Below, in pieces: positions 7,289 to 15,437 of a DNA stretch of 21,948 nucleotides. Each line of letters begins with the position of its first letter. The first letter of the stretch is position 1. Position numbers and translations under genes: made by a program. The notes below the pieces were generated by a model. That model searched no databases and had not been told where the DNA came from. It worked only from the letters and a program-made list of their open reading frames with translations. Origin of the DNA: JBFFSQ01 sp041572275 (GTDB taxonomy: Bacteria; Pseudomonadota; Gammaproteobacteria; SZUA-229); the NCBI GenBank assembly GCA_041572275.1, contig JBFFSQ010000026.1, positions 1 to 21,948 on the forward strand, given 5' to 3'.

Positions 7289-9067
7289 ATGCGCAGTCAT
7301 TACTGTGGTCAGGTCGATGAAAACTTGATCGATCAGGAAGTTGAACTTTGTGGATGGGTAAATCGTCGTCGTGACCATGGCGGTGTTATTTTTGTGGATT
7401 TACGTGACCGTGAAGGTTTGGTTCAGGTGGTGTTTGACCCCGATGACCCAGCAATGTTTGCCACTGCTGAACGTATTCGAAACGAATATGTATTGCTGGT
7501 GAAGGGCCGGGTCAGAGCCAGAGACGAGAGTGCGATCAATCCCAATCTTAAAACCGGTAAGATCGAAGTGTTGGGACTGGAACTGACCGTGTTGAACAGT
7601 TCTGAGACGCCTCCGTTTCAGCTGGATGACCAGGGCGTTCACGAAGATAATCGCCTGAAATATCGCTATATCGACCTGCGTCGAGACGAAATGCAGCAGC
7701 GTATGCGCATGCGTTCACAGGTGAGTCGGTTCCTGCGTAATTATCTGGATGACAACGGTTTCTGGGATATCGAAACCCCGATGATGACCAAGGCGACGCC
7801 GGAAGGTGCGCGTGACTATCTGGTTCCCAGTAGAACTCACCCAGGTGAGTTTTTTGCCTTGCCGCAGTCGCCGCAACTGTTCAAGCAGTTGCTGATGATG
7901 TCGGGTATGGACCGTTATTATCAGATAGTACGTTGTTTCCGTGATGAAGATTTGCGTGCTGATCGCCAGCCTGAGTTCACCCAGCTGGATATTGAAACAT
8001 CATTCATGGATGAGCATGATGTGATGGCGATTACGGAAGATATGATTCGAGAACTGTTTGCCAATGTTCTGGAAGAAGCCTTGCCGAATCCTTTCCCACG
8101 CATGAGTCACGAGGAAGCCATGGCGCGATTTGGTTCAGACAAGCCAGATCTACGTATTCCACTGGAACTGGTCGATATTGGGGACCTGATGGCCGATGTC
8201 GAATTTAAGGTATTTTCTGGACCGGCTCAGGATCCGAAAGGTCGACTGGTTGTATTACGGGTGCCTAAAGGGGCCGAATTAAGTCGTAAGGATATCGACG
8301 GTTACACTGATTTTGTGGGTCGTTATGGTGCAAAGGGTCTGGCCTGGATTAAGGTGAATGATGTGGCGGCGGGTCGTGAAGGCCTGCAATCGCCCATCGT
8401 TAAGTTCCTGCCGGATGAGGTACTCACCTCGATTATCGAACGAACCAGCACCGAAAGTGGTGACCTGCTGTTCTTCGGTGCAGGCAGTGCCAAGGTGGTG
8501 AATGAATCCATAGGGGCTCTGCGTGTGCAGTTGGGGCATGATCTGGACATGGTCGAGCGTAGCTGGAAACCGCTGTGGGTGGTCGATTTCCCAATGTTTG
8601 AGTGGAATGATAAAGAAGATCGCTGGGATGCCTTGCATCATCCGTTTACCTCTCCGAACACTGAAGATCCTGCCGAACTGGCTGCGAATCCTGGTGATAT
8701 GCTATCCCGTGCCTATGACATGGTATTGAATGGCTGTGAGCTGGGTGGCGGTTCTGTGCGTATCCACAGCACCGACATGCAGAATCAGGTGTTCGAGATT
8801 TTGGGTATCGGCAAAGAGGAGGCGAATGATAAATTTGGTTTCCTGCTGGAAGCATTGAAATACGGTTGTCCGCCCCATGCCGGCCTGGCATTTGGTCTGG
8901 ACCGTTTGATCATGTTGATGACAGGCGCGCTTTCTATTCGTGATGTTATGGCCTTCCCTAAAACCCAGACAGCCGCTTGCTTACTGACCAGTGCTCCATC
9001 AGAGGTGTCGTCGGCTCAGCTCAAAGAGCTCAATATTCGTGTTCGCAAACCGGCTGCCGAGAGTTAA
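7289..9067 (+). CDS. aspS: Aspartyl-tRNA synthetase
   Basis: Class IIb synthetase charging tRNA-Asp with aspartate in the cytoplasm; 592 residues against 590 in E. coli. The order is the N-terminal OB-fold anticodon domain (CGWVNRRRD), catalytic core with motif 2 (FRDEDLRADRQPEFTQ), the bacterial GAD insertion (about 290-410), and motif 3 (HAGLAFGLDRL). The ATG at 7289 gives MRSHYCGQ, matching the family N-terminus, although the ribosome site is weak. Residue 30 is His (RRRDHGG) where E. coli has Leu; His at this place is reported in the non-discriminating enzyme of Pseudomonas aeruginosa, which also makes Asp-tRNA-Asn. Position 82-equivalent is not Lys either (RDESAIN against RDEKNIN). The gene is first in an aspS-nudB-nadA series and is preceded by a strong promoter and structured leader. 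Confidence 0.98.
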   Translation: MRSHYCGQVDENLIDQEVELCGWVNRRRDHGGVIFVDLRDREGLVQVVFDPDDPAMFATAERIRNEYVLLVKGRVRARDESAINPNLKTGKIEVLGLELTVLNSSETPPFQLDDQGVHEDNRLKYRYIDLRRDEMQQRMRMRSQVSRFLRNYLDDNGFWDIETPMMTKATPEGARDYLVPSRTHPGEFFALPQSPQLFKQLLMMSGMDRYYQIVRCFRDEDLRADRQPEFTQLDIETSFMDEHDVMAITEDMIRELFANVLEEALPNPFPRMSHEEAMARFGSDKPDLRIPLELVDIGDLMADVEFKVFSGPAQDPKGRLVVLRVPKGAELSRKDIDGYTDFVGRYGAKGLAWIKVNDVAAGREGLQSPIVKFLPDEVLTSIIERTSTESGDLLFFGAGSAKVVNESIGALRVQLGHDLDMVERSWKPLWVVDFPMFEWNDKEDRWDALHHPFTSPNTEDPAELAANPGDMLSRAYDMVLNGCELGGGSVRIHSTDMQNQVFEILGIGKEEANDKFGFLLEALKYGCPPHAGLAFGLDRLIMLMTGALSIRDVMAFPKTQTAACLLTSAPSEVSSAQLKELNIRVRKPAAES

Positions 9068-9078
9068 GTGATCTTTGT

Positions 9079-9111
9079 GCAGGGTGGCATGACAAAACTA
9101 TGTCACCCTGC
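9079..9111 (+). repeat. Intergenic hairpin between aspS and nudB
   Basis: GCAGGGTGGCAT / ATGTCACCCTGC makes a 12-bp stem with a single G-U pair and a nine-base loop, 11 bases after the aspS stop. No T tract follows. It may be a partial terminator or an mRNA stability element that lowers expression of nudB relative to aspS. Confidence 0.55.
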
Positions 9112-9194
9112 GCAGACAGCTCAGGATTCAGGGCCACCTACTCAGAGAAAGCTAATTATTTGCTGCGGGCATATATATTCTTTATGAGTGTTCA

Positions 9195-9641
9195 ATGGTG
9201 ACGAGTAGCACAGCTTATAAACGACCGGAATCGGTACTGGTTTTAATCTACACGGGAACAGGACAAGTGTTGTTGATGGAGCGAAAGCAGCCGGAAGGTT
9301 TCTGGCAATCTGTCACAGGCAGTCTTGAAGTCGATGAGACGCCCCAGCAAGCAGCTGTGCGTGAGCTGCTGGAGGAAACCGGTCTGGAGATGGCTGTGGT
9401 GGAAACCGGCATCGAGAATCGCTTCCCCATACTTCCCGAATGGCGGCATCGTTATCATCCGGATGTGGTTGAAAACCGGGAGTATGTGTTTACACTGGGG
9501 TTGGCTACCCCTTGTAAAATACGGCTTAACCCCAATGAACATAGTAAGTATGAATGGCTGGATATGCAGACGGCTATGCAGCGCTGTTCTTCCTGGACCA
9601 ATCGTCAGGCTATCGAAATCTTAATGAAAAACGCAGTTTAA
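9195..9641 (+). CDS. nudB: Dihydroneopterin triphosphate diphosphatase NudB
   Basis: Nudix hydrolase that removes pyrophosphate from dihydroneopterin triphosphate, an early folate-synthesis step; cytoplasmic. The 148-residue protein contains the full Nudix box from Gly42 (GSLEVDETP, then REL and EETGL), and the family landmarks YKRPES near the N-terminus, FWQSVTGS, RHRYHPDV and WTNRQAIE near the C-terminus, all matching E. coli NudB. The aspS-nudB adjacency is the same as in E. coli, which supports the specific name over a generic Nudix call. The ATG at 9195 lacks a strong ribosome site. nadA follows after 21 bases, so the two are probably co-transcribed. Confidence 0.93.
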   Translation: MVTSSTAYKRPESVLVLIYTGTGQVLLMERKQPEGFWQSVTGSLEVDETPQQAAVRELLEETGLEMAVVETGIENRFPILPEWRHRYHPDVVENREYVFTLGLATPCKIRLNPNEHSKYEWLDMQTAMQRCSSWTNRQAIEILMKNAV

Positions 9642-9662
9642 CCATTACGGACTCTACACATA

Positions 9663-10757
9663 ATGAATGCTGTCGCTATACAACCATATGCCTTACTTGA
9701 TGATGCCGAATGCGAACAGCGTATTCTGGCAGCTAAAGAGAAACTGGGGGACCGTCTAGTTATTCTCGGTCATCATTACCAGCGTGATGAAGTATTCAAA
9801 CATGCGGATTTTTCTGGTGATTCGTTGAAGTTGTCGCGCCAGGCCGCTCAGTCCAATGCGGAATATATTGTATTTTGTGGTGTGCACTTCATGGCCGAGG
9901 TGGCTGATATCCTGTCACGGCCGGAGCAGATATCGATTCTGCCGGACATGGCGGCAGGCTGCTCGATGGCGGATATGGCTGATCTGGCTCATGTGGAAAA
10001 AGCGTGGCGAGAACTTTCCGAAGTGCTGGACCCAGATGAGTCGATTACACCGGTGACCTATATCAATTCAGCGGCCGACCTGAAGGGATTCTGTGGTCGT
10101 CATGGTGGTATTGTCTGTACCTCGACCAATGCTCGTCATGTGCTGGAATGGTCCTTTGGCCAGCGCGAGAAAGTGCTGTTTTTCCCAGACCAGCATCTGG
10201 GTCGGAATACCGGTTACACCATGGGGATCGACCTGGATGATATGGTGGTGTGGGATTATGACCAGCCGATGGGCGGATTAACGGTTGAGCAGATTAAAAA
10301 AGCTAAAATGATTTTGTGGAAAGGCTTCTGTTCTGTGCATCAAATGTTCCAGCCAGAGCAGATTGATCATTTCAAGGAAAAGTATCCTGAGACAATTGTT
10401 ATTGCGCATCCAGAAAGCCCCTTTGAAGTCTGTCAGAAGTCAGATTATGTAGGTTCAACTGAATATATCATTAATACTATTGCCAATGGTGAACCCAATA
10501 CACGCTGGCTGGTTGCCACTGAACTGAATCTGGTAAATCGCTTGAATGATCAGTTTAAGGACCAGGGCAAGCACGTGCATTTTATGTCTCCGACTGTGTG
10601 TATGTGTTCCACCATGTTTCGTATTGACCCGCAACATCTGGCCTGGGTGCTGGAGAATCTGGTCGAGGGCAAGGTAGTGAATCAGATTTCGGTACCCGAA
10701 GATGTGGCGCAACAGGCCAAAGCGGCGTTAGACCGCATGCTTGAAGTATCGCCCTAG
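9663..10757 (+). CDS. nadA: Quinolinate synthase NadA
   Basis: Iron-sulfur enzyme that condenses iminoaspartate with dihydroxyacetone phosphate to quinolinate for NAD synthesis. 364 residues, somewhat longer than the 347 of E. coli. Recognisable segments: LGHHYQRDEV, FCGVHFMAE, AAGCSMAD with the first cluster cysteine, PVTYINSAADLK, SPFEVC, GSTEYI, and the later cysteines in GFCSVHQ and VCMCSTM; three cysteines hold the [4Fe-4S] cluster in the family. In E. coli nadA lies beside the tol-pal-ybgF cluster; here it lies between nudB and yebC, some 4 kb upstream of ybgC. It directly follows nudB and is followed by a gap with a long inverted repeat, which may mark the end of the unit. Confidence 0.97.
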   Translation: MNAVAIQPYALLDDAECEQRILAAKEKLGDRLVILGHHYQRDEVFKHADFSGDSLKLSRQAAQSNAEYIVFCGVHFMAEVADILSRPEQISILPDMAAGCSMADMADLAHVEKAWRELSEVLDPDESITPVTYINSAADLKGFCGRHGGIVCTSTNARHVLEWSFGQREKVLFFPDQHLGRNTGYTMGIDLDDMVVWDYDQPMGGLTVEQIKKAKMILWKGFCSVHQMFQPEQIDHFKEKYPETIVIAHPESPFEVCQKSDYVGSTEYIINTIANGEPNTRWLVATELNLVNRLNDQFKDQGKHVHFMSPTVCMCSTMFRIDPQHLAWVLENLVEGKVVNQISVPEDVAQQAKAALDRMLEVSP

Positions 10758-10827
10758 CTGCACTTCATTGACTGGATGAAGAGGGGCCGAAGACGTAGAA
10801 GTTATTACTGCTTCTGTTTGCGTTATC

Positions 10828-10877
10828 AATTACATGTGCAGTTCTGTGTCTCTGAGGTAACTGCCTAAGATGTAATT
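10828..10877. repeat. Nested inverted repeat upstream of the hydrolase gene
   Basis: Two nested perfect arms: AATTACAT / ATGTAATT (10828-10835 / 10870-10877) outside and GCAGTT / AACTGC (10838-10843 / 10859-10864) inside, separated by a small internal loop, with a 15-base apical loop. No T tract. It lies about 50 bases before the hydrolase start and 70 after nadA, and may be an operator or mRNA leader structure. Confidence 0.55.
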
Positions 10878-10928
10878 TAATCCATTATTCACTTTAAACT
10901 TCTGTTTCTTTTGGGTATTTTAAAATTT

Positions 10929-11585
10929 ATGAAAGAAGCGGTCATTCTGGTTCATGGCATCTGGATGAATGGTGCCGAAATGTGGAAGTTGCGCAAGCAT
11001 TTATCCGCAGCAGGTTATGTCTGCCATCTTTTTAAACACTCCAGTTTGCGTGCGACACCCCTGCAAAATGCCGAAGAGCTGAATCGCTTTGCCCAGTCCA
11101 TTGATGCACCCGTTAAGCATTTTGTTTGTCATTCCCTCGGTGGTCTGGTGTTACTGCATCTGTTTGATAAATTCCCGATTCAGAAACCGGGTCGTATTGT
11201 ATTGCTCGGGACACCGGTGAATGGCAGTACGGTAGCACATCGACTACACAGTATCCGACTGACCCGTTGGTTGTTGGGGCGCAGTATCGAGAATGGCTTG
11301 CTGGGGGATCGTCCAGCCTGGATGAAATGGCGTGAGCTGGGGGTCATCGCTGGCACTATGCCACTAGGTGTGGGGCTGGTGATTGGCGGACTGGATGTGC
11401 CCAATGATGGTACAGTGTCCGTGAGTGAAACTCAGTTAAAAGGTGCAACCGACTTTGTGAGTTTTCCGGTGAGTCATACCGGTATGCTTTTTTCCAGGGA
11501 TGTAGCAACACAGGTCGTAACCTTCCTGCGTGCGGGTAAGTTCGGCGATGAAGCGACCAATTTACTGTTTGATGCCACGGCCTAG
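10929..11585 (+). CDS. Alpha/beta hydrolase, lipase/esterase-like
   Basis: Small serine hydrolase of 218 residues without signal peptide or clear membrane segment. The fold is shown by VILVHGIWMNG (oxyanion loop), nucleophile elbow CHSLGG with Ser69, the acid at Asp160 (PNDGTVSV) and His183 (VSHTGM), a complete catalytic triad in the expected order. RIVLLGTPVNGS after the nucleophile strand and the overall layout resemble the PGAP1/lipase-like branch that includes triacylglycerol lipase and acyl-ester hydrolases; the substrate cannot be told. I chose ATG 10929 (MKEAVILVHG) over an in-frame TTG at 10911, as the strand begins almost at once; neither has a good ribosome site. The gene sits alone between nadA and yebC, with inverted repeats on both sides, and is not part of the conserved aspS-ruv neighbourhood known from E. 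coli. Confidence 0.88.
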   Translation: MKEAVILVHGIWMNGAEMWKLRKHLSAAGYVCHLFKHSSLRATPLQNAEELNRFAQSIDAPVKHFVCHSLGGLVLLHLFDKFPIQKPGRIVLLGTPVNGSTVAHRLHSIRLTRWLLGRSIENGLLGDRPAWMKWRELGVIAGTMPLGVGLVIGGLDVPNDGTVSVSETQLKGATDFVSFPVSHTGMLFSRDVATQVVTFLRAGKFGDEATNLLFDATA

Positions 11586-11632
11586 ATCTGTCTTCTTAAA
11601 TTACGAGAAATATTTGACGCAGAGCTCCAAGT

Positions 11633-11749
11633 TCACAGAGACCTACCTGTGAGATATGAAATGGTCTATTTCAGAGTGATTTAACCACAGTACTTAAGTT
11701 TTGCTGATTAAGCTTTTATCGGTCTTTTTGTCTTTAACTGAATCACTCT
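11633..11749. repeat. Series of inverted repeats upstream of yebC
   Basis: Three successive dyads in the 274-base gap: TCACAG / CTGTGA (11633-11638 / 11647-11652), TGAAAT / ATTTCA (11657-11662 / 11668-11673), and a 9-base pair AGAGTGATT / AATCACTCT (11673-11681 / 11741-11749) enclosing about 59 bases, themselves with a CTTAA / TTAAG dyad. No T-tract terminator. A structured yebC leader or regulator-binding region is possible; the rest of the gap shows no gene. Confidence 0.4.
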
Positions 11750-11859
11750 ACCCAACCTACAACTGTCCTCAGCACAATGCTAAACTGTGCGGCAGATTTA
11801 CATTACGGGTGTTGTTCCAGGCTGGGAACAGTACTGTCTACGTCAATAATGAGGTCAGC

Positions 11860-12612
11860 ATGGCAGGTCACAGTAAATGGGCCAATATCAAGCATCGTAA
11901 AGCCGCACAGGATAAGAAACGGGGCAAGATTTTTACCAAGTTAATTCGTGAAATTACGGTGGCTGCTCGTGGTGGTGGTGGGGGTGATCTGGATTCAAAT
12001 CCACGTCTACGCCTGGCCGTTGACAAGGCGCTGGGCGCGAATATGACCAAGGATACTATCGATCGAGCCATCAAACGGGGTACAGGCGAAGGGGATGATG
12101 CGCAGTATGAAGAAATTCGTTATGAAGGTTATGGCCCCGGTGGCACAGCCGTGATGGTGGATTGCATGACCGACAACCGTAATCGTACGGTATCTGATGT
12201 GCGTCATGCGTTTACCAAGTGTGGCGGTAATCTGGGTACTGACGGTTCGGTTTCATATATGTTCAAAAAAACGGGCATGTTGACTTATCCTGTGGGTAGC
12301 AATGAGGATGTCATTATGGATGCAGCGCTTGAAGCCGGGGCTGAAGATATCGTGACCAATTCAGACGGTAGTATTGAGGTGATTACATCACCGGAAGAGT
12401 TTATGTCGGTGAAGACTGCCATGAAGGCAGCCGGCCTACAGCCTGAATCAGCAGAAGTGATTGAAAAACCAGATACTGAGACCGAAGTCTCACTGGATGA
12501 TGCGGAAAAAATTATGCGCCTTATTGATATGCTGGAAGATCTGGATGATGTACAGGATGTTCATTCCAATGCTGACTTCTCGGATGAAGTTATGGCCCAG
12601 CTGAGCCAGTAA
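11860..12612 (+). CDS. yebC: YebC/TACO1-family protein
   Basis: Cytoplasmic protein of 250 residues, long annotated as a transcriptional regulator. Some bacterial members are now linked to translation of difficult peptide motifs such as polyproline; which role applies here is not visible. The N-terminus AGHSKWANIKHRKAAQDKKRGK is the family signature, followed by EIRYEGYGPGGTAVMV and GSVSYMFKK. The reading frame is open upstream to 11701, but ATG 11860 has GAGG at 11851-11854 and matches the universal family start, so the upstream extension is rejected. The stop codon directly abuts the GTG of ruvC (TAAGTG), meaning translation is probably coupled. The yebC-ruvC-ruvA-ruvB order is the same as in E. 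coli. Confidence 0.97.
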   Translation: MAGHSKWANIKHRKAAQDKKRGKIFTKLIREITVAARGGGGGDLDSNPRLRLAVDKALGANMTKDTIDRAIKRGTGEGDDAQYEEIRYEGYGPGGTAVMVDCMTDNRNRTVSDVRHAFTKCGGNLGTDGSVSYMFKKTGMLTYPVGSNEDVIMDAALEAGAEDIVTNSDGSIEVITSPEEFMSVKTAMKAAGLQPESAEVIEKPDTETEVSLDDAEKIMRLIDMLEDLDDVQDVHSNADFSDEVMAQLSQ

Positions 12613-13134
12613 GTGATACGTATAATTGGCATCGATCCAGGGTCCCGGCAAACAGGTTTCGGTATTATCGATTCTGATGGCACCCATAGTCACTATGTAT
12701 TTAGTGGTTGTATTTATGTGAAAGGTGATAGCCTGCCGCAACGACTGGGTAATATTTTTAGTCAGGTCAGTGATATCGTGACCGAATGGCAACCGCTCGA
12801 AATGTCCATCGAGCAGGTCTTTGTGAATAAAAATGTGGATTCGGCCTTAAAACTGGGACAGGCGCGAGGCGCAGCTATCTGTGCCGGTGTCCAGCATCAG
12901 TTAGAGGTGAGTGAATACACCCCCAAGGCGGTTAAAAGCGCTGTGGTGGGTACCGGAAATGCGACCAAGGAGCAGGTTCAGCACATGATGTCGATGTTAT
13001 TGAATTTAAATAAAAAGTTACAGGCGGATGAGGCCGATGCTCTCGGTGTCGCGCTGTGCCATGCTCATAATCGTAAACTGGTTGGAAAAATACCTATGCC
13101 CACACGCAGACGTTCAAGAGGTCGCTGGCTATGA
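12613..13134 (+). CDS. ruvC: Holliday junction endonuclease RuvC
   Basis: Resolves Holliday junctions by symmetric nicking as a dimer, working with RuvAB. 173 residues. All four catalytic acids are present: Asp8 (IGIDPG), Glu67 (SIEQVF), Asp139 and Asp142 (ADEADALG), each exactly one residue beyond the E. coli numbering (7, 66, 138, 141). The start is a GTG placed immediately after the yebC stop codon, with no separate strong ribosome site, which points to re-initiation by ribosomes finishing yebC. Its stop overlaps the ruvA start as ATGA. The C-terminal tail is basic (TRRRSRGRW), as is common in the family. Confidence 0.97.
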   Translation: MIRIIGIDPGSRQTGFGIIDSDGTHSHYVFSGCIYVKGDSLPQRLGNIFSQVSDIVTEWQPLEMSIEQVFVNKNVDSALKLGQARGAAICAGVQHQLEVSEYTPKAVKSAVVGTGNATKEQVQHMMSMLLNLNKKLQADEADALGVALCHAHNRKLVGKIPMPTRRRSRGRWL

Positions 13135-13745
13135 TTGGCCGCCTTCGTGGAAAAATTATTCAGAAACAGCCCCCACAATTGTTGATTGATGTGCAGGGTG
13201 TGGGCTATGAGGTGGATGCGCCTATGTCCACGTTTTATCAGTTACCGAATATTGGTGAGGATGTGACTCTTCACACACATCTCGTGGTCAGAGAGGATGC
13301 TCAGTTACTCTATGGTTTTGCCTCGGATTCGGAACGCTCATTGTTTCGGAACCTGATTAAAATTAATGGTGTAGGCGCCAAACTGGCATTGACGATCTTG
13401 TCCGGCATGAATGCTCAGGAATTTATTCACTGTATACAGGATAATGATGCATCTGCTCTGGTCAGGCTTCCAGGGATTGGTAAAAAGACGGCAGAACGCT
13501 TAATCATTGAATTGCGTGATCGACTCAAGGATGAATTGCCTGAACCAGGAGCCGGTACTGGACAGACAATGTCAGCTATGAGTGCGCAGGGTAACAGCTC
13601 GCCAGCTGGTGATGCGGTCAGCGCCTTGATAGCCCTGGGCTATAAAGCCCAGGAAGCCAGTCGTATGGTGCGTAGCATTGATGCGGAAGGCAAAGATGTT
13701 GAAGACATCATTCGTCTTAGTTTACAGGGAGTGGTGAAAGCATGA
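13131..13745 (+). CDS. ruvA: Holliday junction branch-migration protein RuvA
   Basis: Tetrameric DNA-binding subunit that holds the Holliday junction and recruits the RuvB motors. 204 residues. N-terminal OB-fold (MIGRLRGKI, GVGYEVDAP), two helix-hairpin-helix motifs (KINGVGAKLALTILSG and RLPGIGKKTAERLI), a Gly/Ser-rich linker at about 145-160, and the small C-terminal domain that contacts RuvB (ALIALGYKAQEASRMV). The start overlaps ruvC and the end overlaps ruvB, each by four bases (ATGA), so the three proteins should be made in coupled amounts. Confidence 0.97.
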   Translation: MIGRLRGKIIQKQPPQLLIDVQGVGYEVDAPMSTFYQLPNIGEDVTLHTHLVVREDAQLLYGFASDSERSLFRNLIKINGVGAKLALTILSGMNAQEFIHCIQDNDASALVRLPGIGKKTAERLIIELRDRLKDELPEPGAGTGQTMSAMSAQGNSSPAGDAVSALIALGYKAQEASRMVRSIDAEGKDVEDIIRLSLQGVVKA

Positions 13746-14800
13746 ATCAAGAAGTTGATCGTCTGGTATCTGCCAGCACTGCTGGTAATGAAGAAGCCAT
13801 CGATCATGCCATTCGCCCTAAATTTCTGAAAGACTATTCCGGGCAGCCGACGGCATCGGAGCAGCTGGATATTTTTATTCCGGCCGCCCGTGGTCGAGGT
13901 GAAGCTCTGGATCACCTGTTGATTTTTGGGCCACCAGGGTTAGGTAAAACCACACTGGCCCATATTGTGGCCAATGAAATGGGCGTCAACCTGCGCCAGA
14001 CCTCGGGGCCGGTACTGGAAAAGCCCGGTGACCTGGCGGCCTTACTGACCAATCTAGAACCCCATGACGTACTATTTGTCGATGAAATCCATCGCCTCAG
14101 TCCGGTAGTGGAGGAAGTGTTATATCCAGCTATGGAGGATTACCAGCTCGATATCATGATTGGTGAGGGGCCGGCGGCACGCTCGATAAAACTGGATCTG
14201 CCGCCATTCACCCTGGTAGGGGCGACCACTCGTGCCGGTTCATTAACTTCACCACTGCGCGATCGTTTCGGTATCGTGTTGCGATTGGAGTTCTATAATA
14301 TTGTCGATCTGACCGCTATTGTAAAACGCTCCGCACATATTCTCGGGGTCGAAATTGATTCGACAGGGGCCGAAGAGATTGCCCGGCGATCCCGGGGGAC
14401 GCCGCGTATTGCGAATCGTCTACTGCGCCGGGTCCGTGATTATGCCCAGGTTAAGGCTGATGGCCGTGTGAATGCCGAGGTTGCGGCCCTGGCACTGGAT
14501 ATGCTTAAGGTTGATACCTTTGGTTTTGATAACATGGATCGCAATTTGCTGATGACTATTATCGAAAAATTTGAAGGCGGTCCTGTTGGGGTGGAAAATC
14601 TAGCCGCAGCTATAGGTGAAGAGCGCGATACCATAGAAGATGTGATTGAGCCCTATTTGATACAGCAAGGTTTCCTCATGCGAACGCCTCGAGGTCGCGT
14701 GGCTACGGCTAATGCCTATCGTCATTTTGGTTTGAAACCTCCAGTTTCAGAGCAGGCCAGAGCGATATCCAGTGCGGATTTGTTTGATGATGGTGAATAA
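13742..14800 (+). CDS. ruvB: Holliday junction branch-migration ATPase RuvB
   Basis: Hexameric AAA+ motor that pumps DNA through the RuvA-bound junction. 352 residues. Visible: Walker A GPPGLGKT (63-70), Walker B LFVDEIH (Asp114, Glu115), sensor 1 GATTRAG (160-166), the arginine finger region PLRDRFG with Arg174 as in E. coli, sensor 2 RGTPRIANRLLRRVRDY, and the C-terminal winged helix (IEPYLIQQGFLMRTPRGR). It is the last gene of the yebC-ruvCAB unit; a 232-base gap with a candidate promoter follows before ybgC. No clear terminator was found after the stop. Confidence 0.98.
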   Translation: MNQEVDRLVSASTAGNEEAIDHAIRPKFLKDYSGQPTASEQLDIFIPAARGRGEALDHLLIFGPPGLGKTTLAHIVANEMGVNLRQTSGPVLEKPGDLAALLTNLEPHDVLFVDEIHRLSPVVEEVLYPAMEDYQLDIMIGEGPAARSIKLDLPPFTLVGATTRAGSLTSPLRDRFGIVLRLEFYNIVDLTAIVKRSAHILGVEIDSTGAEEIARRSRGTPRIANRLLRRVRDYAQVKADGRVNAEVAALALDMLKVDTFGFDNMDRNLLMTIIEKFEGGPVGVENLAAAIGEERDTIEDVIEPYLIQQGFLMRTPRGRVATANAYRHFGLKPPVSEQARAISSADLFDDGE

Positions 14801-14874
14801 GTGGCTGACAGGCGACGTATTTCCCACTGTGTTGGTTTTTGGTGCGCAACGCGAAAATACATTTAATTAACCCC

Positions 14875-14902
14875 TTGTTGCTGTGATCGTCGTTTATATA
14901 AG
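14875..14902 (+). promoter_or_regulatory. Candidate promoter for the ybgC-tol-pal operon
   Basis: TTGTTG (14875-14880), 16-base spacer, TATAAG (14897-14902, five of six). It lies about 130 bases before ybgC in the only sizeable gap upstream of the Tol genes. The rest of the gap is AT-rich with no gene seen. Confidence 0.45.
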
Positions 14903-15032
14903 TGAATGGTTTTTTTGAGAACAGTGACAGGTTTTAATCATAATAAATCACAACTTTGTCACAATTGATTTTTCAGGAAGCGATAAAATCTCTGTGACTG
15001 TGTGTACGGAATAATCTCGAAGTAGAATACAA

Positions 15033-15437
15033 ATGAACTTTACCTGGCCAGTACGCGTCTATTACGAGGATACCGATTCAGGTGGGGTGGTTTATTACGC
15101 CAACTATCTGAAGTTTATGGAGCGGGCACGTACAGAGTTTTTACGTCAACTGGGCTTTGAACAGGATGACCTGATTCAAAATGACAATATTATCTTCGCG
15201 GTGAGAACCATTAACGTTGATTATCATAAACCGGCACGATTCAATGAAATGCTTGATGTGGTGACGCGTATTATCGAAATAAAAAAAGCCAGTATGTTAT
15301 TTGAGCAGAATATTTTTCGTCAAAGTGACCAGCAGTTGCTATGTGGTGGTAAGGTGCGTATTGCCAGCATTAAAGCAGATTCTTTTAAACCCGGAGCAAT
15401 TCCTTTATCCATCAGGGAGGCCGTGAGTGTCGACTGA
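15033..15437 (+). CDS. ybgC: Tol-Pal-associated acyl-CoA thioesterase YbgC
   Basis: Hot-dog-fold thioesterase of the 4-hydroxybenzoyl-CoA thioesterase family; cytoplasmic, acts on acyl-CoA or acyl-ACP, often linked to phospholipid metabolism near the Tol complex. 134 residues. The active-site stretch is YEDTDSGGVVYYANYLKFM with Asp15 matching catalytic Asp18 of E. coli; the following E. coli His25 is Tyr22 here, a change I recall in other gammaproteobacteria. YbgC at the head of tolQRAB-pal is the standard arrangement. Its end overlaps tolQ by 11 bases and carries the tolQ ribosome site inside its last codons. Confidence 0.95.
   Translation: MNFTWPVRVYYEDTDSGGVVYYANYLKFMERARTEFLRQLGFEQDDLIQNDNIIFAVRTINVDYHKPARFNEMLDVVTRIIEIKKASMLFEQNIFRQSDQQLLCGGKVRIASIKADSFKPGAIPLSIREAVSVD
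15414..15420 (+). promoter_or_regulatory. Strong tolQ ribosome binding site inside ybgC
   Basis: AGGGAGG lies six bases before the GTG at 15427. This settles the tolQ start: a GTG at 15423 is too close and its frame stops within five codons. Confidence 0.85.

Noticed and set aside
11701..11859. 53-codon N-terminal extension of YebC
   Set aside because: The family begins at MAGHSKWANIKHRKA and a ribosome site (GAGG) is placed for ATG 11860.
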